NCBI RefSeq assembly: GCF_002917105.1 | Contig: NZ_PQFZ01000023.1 | Span: forward strand, 17,367-81,366 | Reading direction: 5' to 3' | DNA length: 64,000 bases | From: Allobosea psychrotolerans | GTDB lineage: Bacteria > Pseudomonadota > Alphaproteobacteria > Rhizobiales > Beijerinckiaceae | Shown here: positions 8,610 through 16,549 of the stretch, in pieces | Layout: each line of letters starts with the position of its first letter | Position numbering within the stretch: the first letter of the stretch is position 1 | The notes under the pieces: model-generated | What the model was told of the DNA's origin: nothing | What the model saw: the letters and a program-made list of their open reading frames with translations, nothing else | Database searches by the model: none | Made by a program: the position numbers and the translations under genes

Positions 8610-9404
8610 TCAGGCGAGGCCGACGAGGTCGGACGCTGCGCGCAGCTGCGCCAGCAGCATGGCCTTGCCGGCCACCGTCCGGCAGCCGCGCGCGGCGGCG
8701 GCGGCGAGGAAGGGCGTGACTTCCGGCGTCATCACCACCTCGGCCGCGATCGCAGCAGGCCCGAGACGTTCGGCCGGCAGCGGCAGCGCGTCGCCCGTCT
8801 TCATGCCGAGCGAGGTGGTGTTGATGGCGATATCGCAGGCCGACGGGTCGTCACGCCCTGCCCGCGTGCGGCAAGCGGGGTAAGCCCGCGCCACGGCTTC
8901 CGCGAGCTCCCGCGCCTTGTCGGGCGAGCGGTTGGCGATGGTGAGTTCCGCTGCTCCGGCCTCCGCCATGGCGAAGGCGATGGCGCGCCCGGCGCCGCCG
9001 GCCCCGGCCTGCAGGACGCGCGCGCCGCGGATCGCGACGCCGGCTTCGAGCAACCCGCCGACGAAGCCGAGGCCGTCGACATTGTCGCCATGCAGCGTAC
9101 CGTCCGGGTTGCGGCGCACGAAGTTCACGGCGCCGACCTGCCGGCCGCGCTCGCCGATGCTGTCGAGCAGCTCGATGACCACGATCTTGTGTGGGATCGT
9201 GACGCCGAAACCGGCGACGTTGCGCAAGCGCCGCAGCGTATCGAGGGCGCGCGGCAGATCCTCCGGCACGACGTGGAGAGGGGACACGGCGGCGTCGATG
9301 CCGCGCTCGGCGAAATGCTCGTTGAGCAGGGCCGAGCCGATGATATGCGCCACCGGATCGCCGAGGATGAAGAGGATGCGTGTCTTCCCGGTGATCCGCG
9401 TCAT
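8610..9404 (-). CDS. Shikimate dehydrogenase-like NAD(P)-dependent oxidoreductase
   Basis: The 264-residue product has the AroE fold. The substrate-binding motif VTIPHK (68-73, catalytic Lys73) is present. GDNVDGLGF (105-113) replaces the usual GxNTDxxG but keeps the key Asn and Asp. The Rossmann loop GAGGAGRA and an NRSPDKA cofactor motif follow, then NTTSLGM. Thr in place of the serine often found near the N-terminus cannot be excluded as a sign of altered specificity. The position beside catabolic genes, rather than aromatic amino-acid genes, suggests a paralogue acting on quinate or another hydroxy acid. It is 25 bp downstream of the aminotransferase and co-transcribed with it. Confidence 0.85.
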   Translation of the reverse strand: MTRITGKTRILFILGDPVAHIIGSALLNEHFAERGIDAAVSPLHVVPEDLPRALDTLRRLRNVAGFGVTIPHKIVVIELLDSIGERGRQVGAVNFVRRNPDGTLHGDNVDGLGFVGGLLEAGVAIRGARVLQAGAGGAGRAIAFAMAEAGAAELTIANRSPDKARELAEAVARAYPACRTRAGRDDPSACDIAINTTSLGMKTGDALPLPAERLGPAAIAAEVVMTPEVTPFLAAAAARGCRTVAGKAMLLAQLRAASDLVGLA

Positions 9405-9429
9405 GGCAGGGGTTCCGGTTGGGGTGTGT

Positions 9430-10671
9430 TCAGGCGGCGGTCTGCCGGGCCGAGGCGACCGCCGCCAGCGCGGCATCGGCCGCTGCCAGCGCCTCGTCGA
9501 TCTCCGCTTCGCCATGCGCAGCCGAGAGAAACATGTTGTGCCGCGGGTGGAAATAGACGCCGCGGGCGAGTGCCGTCTGGCAGAACAGCGTGCCCTTGGC
9601 GAAATCGGCATCGTCCTCGAACAGGATCAGCGGCATCTGGACCGGCCCGCTCTGCCGAAGCCGGATACCGTGGCGGGCTGCCGCCGCGTCGATCCCGTTT
9701 CGAAGCTTTGTCCCCATCGCTTCGAGATGCTCGACGACCCCGCCTCGGCGCATCACGCCGAGCGTCGCCACCCCGGCTGCCATCGGCACGGCACCACACC
9801 AGAACGATCCGGTGACGAAGACCTGCGAGGCGGCCTTGCGCAGCCATTCGCGGCCCGTGACGGCTGCAAGCGGGTACCCATTCGCGATCGCCTTGCTCCA
9901 GGCCGCGAGATCGGGCCTGACGCCGAGGCGCTCCCAGCTTCCGGCCAGAGCCAGCCGGAAGCCGGCGCGCACTTCGTCGAGGATCAGGGCGGCGCCCACC
10001 GCATCGCAGGCGGCGCGGGCGGCGAGCGCGAATTCCGCCGTCGGCAATTCCTGGTCGCGCGAGAGATCATGGCGATAGGCCGAAACGAGGACGCCGGCGA
10101 GGTCGTCGCCGGCTTCCTTCGCCGCTGCGCTCAGGCTCTCGGCGTCGTTGAATTCGTAATAGAGGATATGGGCGCGATCCTCGCTGGTCACGCCGACCAC
10201 GGAAGGCGAGCACCAGGGCACGGCGCCGTGATAGGCGCCGCGGGCCGCGAGCAGCTTGCGCCGTCCCGTGCCGGCGCGGGCTATGGTGACGCAGGTGGTC
10301 GTGGCGTCGGTGCCGTTCTTCTGGAATTGCGCCCAGTCGGCATGGCCGATCGTGTCGACGAGGAGCTCGGCGAGCTCGACCATCGCCTCGGCCGGACCGT
10401 TCATGCAGTCGCCCAGGCGAGCCTGGCGCTCGGCTGCGGCCTCGACCTCCGGATGATGATGGCCGAGAAGATTGGGGCCCCAGCTGCACATGAAATCCAG
10501 ATAGGAGCGCCCGTCCACGTCCCAGAGCCGGCAGCCCTCGGCGCGCGCAAAGAACTGCGGGTAGCCTTCCGGCAGCCTGTTGGCGTGGAGATGCCCCCAC
10601 ATGCCGCCTGGAACGACGCGGAGAGCACGTTCCCGCAGGGATGTATCGATCGAATTCTTCATCTCGGCCAT
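9430..10671 (-). CDS. Class III aminotransferase (glutamate-1-semialdehyde aminomutase-like)
   Basis: A pyridoxal-phosphate enzyme of 413 residues. The cofactor aspartate is in LILDEVRAGFR (D232) and the Schiff-base lysine is probably K260 (AAWSKAIANGYPL). The NGTDATTTC stretch binds the phosphate. Sequence style resembles GSA-aminomutase relatives, but hemL proper is unlikely in this context. The ATG at 10671 is preceded by GGAGG. A TTCGATATATCA operator-like site lies immediately upstream, shared with the ABC operon, so it is probably in the same regulon. It could transfer an amino group in breakdown of the imported compound. Confidence 0.88.
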   Translation of the reverse strand: MAEMKNSIDTSLRERALRVVPGGMWGHLHANRLPEGYPQFFARAEGCRLWDVDGRSYLDFMCSWGPNLLGHHHPEVEAAAERQARLGDCMNGPAEAMVELAELLVDTIGHADWAQFQKNGTDATTTCVTIARAGTGRRKLLAARGAYHGAVPWCSPSVVGVTSEDRAHILYYEFNDAESLSAAAKEAGDDLAGVLVSAYRHDLSRDQELPTAEFALAARAACDAVGAALILDEVRAGFRLALAGSWERLGVRPDLAAWSKAIANGYPLAAVTGREWLRKAASQVFVTGSFWCGAVPMAAGVATLGVMRRGGVVEHLEAMGTKLRNGIDAAAARHGIRLRQSGPVQMPLILFEDDADFAKGTLFCQTALARGVYFHPRHNMFLSAAHGEAEIDEALAAADAALAAVASARQTAA

Positions 10672-10684
10672 GGCGTCCTCCGGC

Positions 10685-10702
10685 TTTCGATATATCATAT
10701 AG
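10685..10702. promoter_or_regulatory. Putative GntR operator, copy 2
   Basis: TTTCGATATATCATATAG carries the same GATATATC palindrome (10689-10696) and the same TTCGATATATCA core as the site at 1945-1963. It sits 18 bp upstream of the aminotransferase ATG on the minus strand, where a bound repressor would block transcription or promoter clearance. Confidence 0.55.
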
Positions 10703-11378
10703 TAAAATTCCCATGGCAAGTTTTTTGATGGGTGATCGTCACGGAATCGCTGGATTGGAGGATCGGCGAGAAGCATCCCAGCGTCGCATGGAGCGCATCT
10801 GGAAATCGCTCAATTGCAAGGGAATCGATCTGCGCGCCTGCGACTGCGTATCCGGGCCCGACGCCTCGATCGTTTGAGATCCGACCTTCCAAGACGGCAA
10901 GAGGCCTCGCCTGAGCCCAGGACGGCAGGCTCCCAAAGTCCCGCTTTCATGCGCTGCAGCCAATCCCGCTGCGGCGCAACCAAGGCCGAAATCCACTTAA
11001 CGGCAACCTTGAGACTGTTCAGGCCAACCGAGCCGCTCTCCGGGCAAGAAAGGGCTCATGGGAACTTCGCAGGCATTTTGGGCTGGACGATGCAGGCAGC
11101 TGGGTCGCAGGCCTCAACTTCGCCGCGGACGATCTCACCAATGCGATGCATGCGCTCGACGATGTGCGCGCGGCTGAACGAGAGGCCAAGCGCAGAGCTC
11201 GCTCGCGTCCTTTGGCACCACCGGTGCCCTTCACCACGCATCGCAACCGGCCTCGTGGCGCCTGCGTTGGCAAGCAGACCAATCGTGACGGGGCAGCCTG
11301 GCGGCTGGTCGCACTATCTCAGACGAAATGTTGGATTATGTGTGATTGAGTCGCATCAATTGCGACTGACAAGAAGAA
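10703..11378. other. Long stretch without a convincing gene
   Basis: No open frame here has both a start and family resemblance. On the plus strand one frame stays open from about 10914 to the TGA at 11347-11349 and reads protein-like (for example SWELRRHFGLDDAGSW), but it has no good start codon or ribosome site. It may be a gene remnant. A small hairpin GTCGCA-TCAAT-TGCGAC (11351-11367) lies downstream of the tRNA gene and could end its transcript. Confidence 0.5.
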
Positions 11379-11455
11379 TGGCGCGCCCGAAAGGATTCGA
11401 ACCTCTGACCCTCAGATTCGTAGTCTGATGCTCTATCCAGCTGAGCTACGGGCGC
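11379..11455 (-). tRNA. tRNA-Arg (anticodon ACG), CCA encoded
   Basis: Read on the minus strand the gene begins GCGCCCGTAGCTCAGCTGG and ends CGGGCGC, giving a perfect 7-bp acceptor stem, a G discriminator and an encoded CCA (complement of 11379-11381). The anticodon stem TCAGA/TCTGA encloses CTACGAA, so the anticodon is ACG, reading CGU/CGC/CGA arginine codons after A34-to-inosine editing. GGTTCGAATCC forms the T arm. No integrase or repeated tRNA 3' end is visible nearby. Confidence 0.97.
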
Positions 11456-11788
11456 GTACCGGAGCAAGCAGCGCGAGGCGTGCCGACCCGATGGCGCGGA
11501 GATAGCCGCTCTCGTTCGTCTTGGCAACCCTGAAATGACGCCGGCTCTCTGCCATGTGGACAAGGCTGCCGGCGAGGGCCGCGCCGCCCGCTTGCGAAGG
11601 CGTCCCGGCAGGCCAATGCGGCCTGCCGGGACGGGGGGCTTCGCCGTTTTGCCTGGCTCGTGCTTCGTTGCAGCTCGCTCCGTCATTCTGAGCGCCGCAA
11701 AGCAACAGAGAACGATGTGAGGGAAGCTTCCTGGTCGCTTCGCTGCTTTCGCTTCTCGGAACGACAGGGCAGGGGGGCGGAGCGAGCC
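11456..11788. other. Intergenic region with a strong hairpin
   Basis: No gene is supported. CGTCCCGGCAGGCC (11601-11614) and GGCCTGCCGGGACG (11620-11633) form a perfect 14-bp stem with a 5-nt loop, about 155 bp downstream of the BKACE stop. A second part (about 11681-11771) resembles the dispersed 'cgtcattctgagcg' type of intergenic repeat seen in related genomes. Confidence 0.6.
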
Positions 11789-12721
11789 TTAGAAATTGAC
11801 CTTGTCGGCGCCCTTGAGCTGCAGCTCCTCGCGGGCATCCTCGGGCGTCGCGACCTCGAGGCCGAGGCCTTCGATGATCATGCGGGCGGCGCGGACCTGG
11901 TCGGCGTTGGATTTCGCCAGCTGTCCCGGCCCGAGCCAGAGCGAATCCTCCAGGCCGACTCGCAGGTTTCCACCCATCGAGACCGCCATCGCCGCGATCG
12001 GCAATTGGTGGCGACCGGCGCCGAGTACCGACCAGTGATACTGGTCGCCGAAAAGCCGGTCGGCCGTGCGCTTCATATGGATGACGTCCTCGGGATGGGG
12101 ACCGATGCCGCCCAGGATGCCGAAGACCGATTGGACGAAGAAGGGCGGCTTGACCAGGCCTTTGTCGACGAAATGCGCCAGCGTGTAGAGATGGCCGATA
12201 TCGTAGCACTCGATCTCGAAACGCGTGCCGTTCTCGGCGCAGGTGGTCAGGATGTTCTCGATGTCCTGGAAGGTGTTCTTGAAGATGCGGTCCTTCGAGC
12301 CCTCGAGATAGGGCCGCTCCCACTCATGCTTGAAGTCCTTGAAGCGGTTCAGCATCGGGTAGAGGCCGAAATTCATCGAGCCCATATTGAGCGAGGCGAC
12401 CTCCGGCTTGAAATGGGCGCAAGGGCCGAGCCGCTCCTCGATGCCCATGGTCGGCGCGCCGCCGGTCGTGATGTTGATGACGGCGTTCGAGCGCTGCTTG
12501 ATGACCTTGAGGAAGGGCTCGAAGGCTGCGGGCGACTGGTCGGGCTGGCCGGTCACCGGGTTGCGGGCATGGACATGGACCAGCGCCGCGCCGGCCTCGG
12601 CGGCGCCGACCGCCGCATCGATGATCTCGTCGGCCGTCACCGGCAGATAGGGCGACATGGAGGGGGTGTGGATCGCGCCGGTGACCGCGCAGGTGATGAT
12701 GACTTTGCGGTTCTTCGCCAT
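11789..12721 (-). CDS. 3-keto-5-aminohexanoate cleavage (BKACE) family protein
   Basis: The 310-residue product is a TIM-barrel zinc enzyme of the BKACE family, which condenses a beta-keto acid with acetyl-CoA to give acetoacetate and a new CoA ester. The zinc motif HVHAR is at 49-53, with a conserved FEIECYD segment later that should supply the other acidic ligand. ATG at 12721 has AGGAG 7 bp upstream. The neighbours are a 3-hydroxyacyl-CoA-dehydrogenase-type enzyme and a Liv transporter, a pairing that fits oxidation of a beta-hydroxy acid (such as carnitine or a relative) to a beta-keto acid followed by cleavage. The exact substrate is not readable. Confidence 0.92.
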   Translation of the reverse strand: MAKNRKVIITCAVTGAIHTPSMSPYLPVTADEIIDAAVGAAEAGAALVHVHARNPVTGQPDQSPAAFEPFLKVIKQRSNAVINITTGGAPTMGIEERLGPCAHFKPEVASLNMGSMNFGLYPMLNRFKDFKHEWERPYLEGSKDRIFKNTFQDIENILTTCAENGTRFEIECYDIGHLYTLAHFVDKGLVKPPFFVQSVFGILGGIGPHPEDVIHMKRTADRLFGDQYHWSVLGAGRHQLPIAAMAVSMGGNLRVGLEDSLWLGPGQLAKSNADQVRAARMIIEGLGLEVATPEDAREELQLKGADKVNF

Positions 12722-12765
12722 GGTCTGGCTCCTGTCGATTGAAGTGATCCGGGTTTCTTGAAACT

Positions 12766-12883
12766 CAGCCCTCATCCTGAGGAGCAGCCGGAGGCTGCGT
12801 CTCGAAGGATGCTCCAGCGGTTCCCGGAGCCTCCTGGACCATCCTTCGTGACGCCGCTGTGCGGCTCCTCAGGATGAGGGCTG
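12766..12883. repeat. Palindromic intergenic repeat, family A, copy 1
   Basis: A 118-bp element begins CAGCCCTCATCCTGAGGAGC and ends with its exact reverse complement, with inner near-complementary arms (CTCGAAGGATGCTCC and ACCATCCTTCGTGACG). Copy 2 lies at 13875-13994. The two copies flank the dehydrogenase gene. The structure is REP/BIME-like; it would fold into a long cruciform or RNA hairpin. Confidence 0.85.
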
Positions 12884-12898
12884 TGGGATGTGTCGCGT

Positions 12899-13840
12899 TC
12901 ATGCCGGCTTCCGGCTTGCCGCGCGCTTATGCGCCTGCAGGGCTGCAAGTCGGGTGTCGCGCCAGTCGCTCAGGCGTTTGACGCGTTCGGGCGATTGCGT
13001 GCCGGGCCATTCGCGCATGACCTCGGCGACGATGTCCTCCCCGAACGGATTGCCGAGGCCCTCGGACGATTTGACCATGCGGTTCAGGGACTCGGCATAG
13101 CGGGCGCAATAATCGGGAATGCCGCCGGGCGCGTTGAGCTCGATCGTCTCGAACGGCCCCATGAAAGACCAGCGCAGGCCCAGCCCGTCGCGGATCGTCT
13201 TGTCGACATCCTCGGCGCTCGCCACCCCCTCGCCGACGAGGCGGAAGGCCTCGGCCAGCAGCACGGCCTGCAAGCGGTTCAGCACGAAGCCGGGCTTCTC
13301 CTTGCGCAGCGTGATCGGCACCTGGCCGGCCTGCTCATAGAGCGCCTTGGCACGTGCGACGATCGCAGGATCGGTCCAGGGCGCGGGCGCCAGCTCGACG
13401 ATCGGCACGAGATGGGGCGGGTTGACGGGATGGGCGACGAGGCAGCGGGCGCGGCCTGCGAGATCCTCGCTGAAGACGGACGCCATGATGAAGGAGGTCG
13501 AGGAGGCGAGGATGGTCGAGGGCGCCGCGAGCCTGTCCATTTCGGCGAAGAGCGCCTGCTTGGCCTCGACCGTCTCCGGTCCGTTTTCCTGGACGAGCTC
13601 GGCGCCAGCCAGCACGTCAGCGAGGCCGGTGGCGACGCGAATCCGGGCGGCCGAGCCCTTGGAGTCAGCAACGAGGCCGTGGCCGGCGAGCTCCTCGAGA
13701 TTGGTCGCGATATGGGCGCGGGCCGCCTCGGCCGCGCCAGGCGCGACGTCATGCAGCGCGACCTCGAAACCGTGGCTGGCGAAGACGGTGGCCCAGGCGC
13801 GTCCGATCAGGCCGGAGCCGATGATGGCGATCTTTGTCAT
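12899..13840 (-). CDS. 3-hydroxyacyl-CoA dehydrogenase family protein (CRYL1/carnitine dehydrogenase-like)
   Basis: Residues 1-180 form an NAD-binding domain opening IAIIGSGLIGRAWA (GxGxxG), and the C-terminal helical domain follows. The signature HPVNPPHLVPIVEL is close to that of L-gulonate 3-dehydrogenase (lambda-crystallin, CRYL1) and L-carnitine dehydrogenase rather than of beta-oxidation enzymes. At 313 residues it has no fused thioesterase. It would oxidise a beta-hydroxy acid with NAD to the beta-keto acid used by the BKACE enzyme encoded next. Palindromic repeats stand on both sides, so coupling with the neighbours may be loose. Confidence 0.88.
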   Translation of the reverse strand: MTKIAIIGSGLIGRAWATVFASHGFEVALHDVAPGAAEAARAHIATNLEELAGHGLVADSKGSAARIRVATGLADVLAGAELVQENGPETVEAKQALFAEMDRLAAPSTILASSTSFIMASVFSEDLAGRARCLVAHPVNPPHLVPIVELAPAPWTDPAIVARAKALYEQAGQVPITLRKEKPGFVLNRLQAVLLAEAFRLVGEGVASAEDVDKTIRDGLGLRWSFMGPFETIELNAPGGIPDYCARYAESLNRMVKSSEGLGNPFGEDIVAEVMREWPGTQSPERVKRLSDWRDTRLAALQAHKRAASRKPA

Positions 13841-13874
13841 GCGGGGAGATCCTTCGGAATATGCTTCAAATCCT

Positions 13875-13994
13875 CAGCCCTCATCCTGAGGAGCGTTCCG
13901 CAGGAGCGCGTCTCGAAGGATGCTTCAGCAGTCTCCTGAACCTCCTGGAGCATCCTTCGAGACGCCGCTGCGCGGCTCCTCAGGATGAGGGCTG
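13875..13994. repeat. Palindromic intergenic repeat, family A, copy 2
   Basis: The same 20-bp ends as copy 1 (CAGCCCTCATCCTGAGGAGC and its reverse complement) bound a 120-bp element with inner arms around TCTCGAAGGATGC and GCATCCTTCGAGA. It separates the dehydrogenase start from the stop of the fused Liv transporter gene. Confidence 0.85.
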
Positions 13995-14015
13995 TTGGTG
14001 GCAAAAGGCACCCCA

Positions 14016-16541
14016 TCACAGCCACAGCACCTGCCGGCGCAGCGCCAGATCCTGGCTCAGCGCGCGCGAGGGACCGGTGTGGACGACCGCGCCGCGCTCC
14101 AGCACGACGGTGCGGTCGGACAATGCCAGGGCGAGATCGAGATGATGGTCGACGATCACGATCGCGATCTCCTGTCTCAGCTTGTCGAAGGCCTCGAACA
14201 ATTCCTCGACGACGGCCGGCGCCAGCCCCTCGAAGGGCTCGTCGAGCAACAGCACGCGGGTGTCGCCGGAGAGTGCGCGCGCGACCGCCACCATCTGCTG
14301 TTCGCCGCCCGAGAGGTAATCGGCCGGGGAATGCCAGCGCTGCTTGATGCGTGGGAAGAAGGCGAAGATCTTGTCGTCGTCCCAATGCGAACCATTGCCG
14401 GTCAGGCGTTTGAGCCGGCCGAGTTCCATATTGTCCTTGACGCTCATGCCGGCAAAAAGCCCGCGTCCTTGCGGCACATAGGCGATGCCGGCGCGCGCGA
14501 TCACGGCTGGCGGCTGCCTGGCGATGTCCGAGCCTGCGAGCGTGATCGTGCCGGCCGCGGGCGGGGCGATGCCGGTGATGGTCTTGAGCAGGGTTGATTT
14601 GCCGGCGCCGTTGCGGCCGAGCAAGGCGACGATCTCGTTCTCATGCACGTCGAGGGCGACCTGCCGCAGGATATGGCTCTTGCCGTAATAGGTGTCGACG
14701 CCGTCGAGCCCGAGCAGCACGGCCGCGCGCGCCGCGCTCTCGCGCGGCTTTTCGGCGAGAGCATGGGCGCCCGAGCCGATATAGACCTCCTGCACGCGCG
14801 GCGATGAACGCGCATCCTCGACGGTGCCGTCGATCAGCACCGAGCCCTCGTTCATCACTGTGACATGGTCGGCGATGGCGAAGACGCGGTCGATATCGTG
14901 CTCGACCAGCAGCACGGGCAAATCGGTCGAGATCGACTTGATCAGATTGCCGACGCGTTCGCGTTCGGCGGCGGCAAGGCCGGCCAGAGGCTCGTCGAGC
15001 AGCAGCACGCGCGGCTTGGTCGCAAGCGCCAGCGACATGTCGAGCAGGCGCTGGCCGCCATAGCTGAGCGAGCCTGCTTCCGCGCTCTCGATGCCACGCA
15101 GGCCCATGGTGTCGATGACCTGGCTGGTCTCGTCATTGACCTGCGCCAGCGAGGCGGCCGCGCGCCAGGGCGCGAAACGCTCGCCTGAGCGCGCCTGCAC
15201 GGCTAGCCGGACATTCTCCGCGACCGTGAGCGTCGGGAACAGGTTGGTGATCTGGAAGGCGCGTCCGATGCCGGCCTGGGTGATCGCCTCCGGCGACAGC
15301 CCGGCGATCTGGCGCTCGCGCAGGCGGACCTCGCCGCGATCGGGCTTGAACAGGCCCGAGATCAGGTTGAAAGCCGTGGTCTTGCCGGCGCCGTTGGGGC
15401 CGATCAGCGCATGCAGGCGGCGGTCCTGCATCGTGATGTCGACGCCCTCGACGGCCTTGATGCCGCCAAAGCTCTTGGCGAGGCCGGTCGCGCGCAGGAT
15501 CGGGCCATCGACGCTGTCCGAGGCCTTCATGAAGGCGGGCAGCGTCACCGCGCCAGCCTGGCGGGCCGACATCGCCGCGTCGCCATCAAGCTGCTTGCGG
15601 AAGGGGCGCAGCAGGCGCTCTCCGACCCCGACGAGACCGGTCGGCGAGAAGACGATGAAGGCGACGAAGAGCAGGCCGAACCAGAACAGCCAGTTCTCGG
15701 TCGCGCTCGAGAGATAGTCGCGGAAGATGACGAAGAAGAGCGCGCCCAGCGCCGGGCCGAGGAAGGAGCGCATGCCGCCGATGACGACCATGGCCAGCAA
15801 TTCGCCGGAGAAGGCGACCGAGATCGGGTCGGCCGAGGTCATGCGGTTGTTGAACAGCAGGAGCGAGCCGGCAAGCCCGGTCAACCCGGCCGAGAGCGTG
15901 AAGGCCGCGAGCTTGTAGCGGTCGGTCGCATAGCCCAGGAAGCGGGCGCGCTGCTCGTTCTCGCGGATCGCGACCAGCACGGTGCCGACCGGCGAGCGCT
16001 GGAAGCGCCAGAGCGCGAAGACCACGGCCATGCCGATGGTGGCGACGAGCATGTAGAAGGGCAGGGCCGCCTCGAAATCGATGCCGAGAAAGAGCGGACG
16101 CTTGATGCCGCCCAAGCCATCCTCGCCGCCGGTCACCGCTGTCCAGCGAAAGGCGACGGAATAGGTCATGGCGGCGAGCGCCAGCGTCAGCAGCGAGAAA
16201 TACACGCCCTTGCGACGCAGGATCAGCGCCCCGAAGGCGAAGGCGATGAGCGCCACAAAAATGACCGCGAACAGGATCGGCAAGGCGAACTGGCCGGGGA
16301 ACCAGTTGCGCTGCATCAGTCCCGCGGCATAGGCGGCAAGCCCGAACCAGGCGCCATGGCCGAAGGAGACGAGCCCGGTCGTGCCGACCAGGATGTTCAG
16401 CGCCATGCAGGCAATGGCGAAGACGACGATCTCGGTTGCCGAGGTGGTGCCGAGTCCGATCGCGTGCATCAGGGCGGGCAAGGCAAGGAGGCCTGCGGCC
16501 GCGATCAGGAGCGGCGCATAGTCGTGCCGGGAGGGTGTCAT
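14016..16541 (-). CDS. Branched-chain amino-acid-type ABC transporter, fused permease and two ATPases (LivM-LivG-LivF)
   Basis: One 841-residue frame joins three subunits that are usually separate. Residues 1 to about 320 are a LivM permease (about eight to ten membrane helices, SFGHGAWFGLAAYAAG motif). About 350-590 is a LivG ATPase (Walker A GPNGAGKTT, signature SYGGQ, Walker B VLLLDEP). About 600-841 is a LivF ATPase (GRNGAGKST, LSGGEQQ, VLLLDEP, DHHLDLAL). ATG at 16541 follows the LivH stop by 8 bp. Both ATPase halves look intact. The complex imports amino acids or related acids; the neighbouring catabolic genes suggest a non-protein substrate. Confidence 0.92.
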   Translation of the reverse strand: MTPSRHDYAPLLIAAAGLLALPALMHAIGLGTTSATEIVVFAIACMALNILVGTTGLVSFGHGAWFGLAAYAAGLMQRNWFPGQFALPILFAVIFVALIAFAFGALILRRKGVYFSLLTLALAAMTYSVAFRWTAVTGGEDGLGGIKRPLFLGIDFEAALPFYMLVATIGMAVVFALWRFQRSPVGTVLVAIRENEQRARFLGYATDRYKLAAFTLSAGLTGLAGSLLLFNNRMTSADPISVAFSGELLAMVVIGGMRSFLGPALGALFFVIFRDYLSSATENWLFWFGLLFVAFIVFSPTGLVGVGERLLRPFRKQLDGDAAMSARQAGAVTLPAFMKASDSVDGPILRATGLAKSFGGIKAVEGVDITMQDRRLHALIGPNGAGKTTAFNLISGLFKPDRGEVRLRERQIAGLSPEAITQAGIGRAFQITNLFPTLTVAENVRLAVQARSGERFAPWRAAASLAQVNDETSQVIDTMGLRGIESAEAGSLSYGGQRLLDMSLALATKPRVLLLDEPLAGLAAAERERVGNLIKSISTDLPVLLVEHDIDRVFAIADHVTVMNEGSVLIDGTVEDARSSPRVQEVYIGSGAHALAEKPRESAARAAVLLGLDGVDTYYGKSHILRQVALDVHENEIVALLGRNGAGKSTLLKTITGIAPPAAGTITLAGSDIARQPPAVIARAGIAYVPQGRGLFAGMSVKDNMELGRLKRLTGNGSHWDDDKIFAFFPRIKQRWHSPADYLSGGEQQMVAVARALSGDTRVLLLDEPFEGLAPAVVEELFEAFDKLRQEIAIVIVDHHLDLALALSDRTVVLERGAVVHTGPSRALSQDLALRRQVLWL

Positions 16542-16549
16542 GGCGTCCC

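Noticed and set aside
9430..10671. hemL (glutamate-1-semialdehyde aminomutase)
   Set aside because: The sequence is only family-level similar and the context is catabolic, so the symbol is withheld.
10814..11428. Plus-strand frame ending in RPKGFEPLTLRFVV
   Set aside because: The end is the antisense of the tRNA-Arg gene, a known source of false ORFs; the rest has no family signal.
12766..13994. CRISPR array
   Set aside because: Only two copies, over 1 kb apart, each internally palindromic; this is an interspersed repeat.
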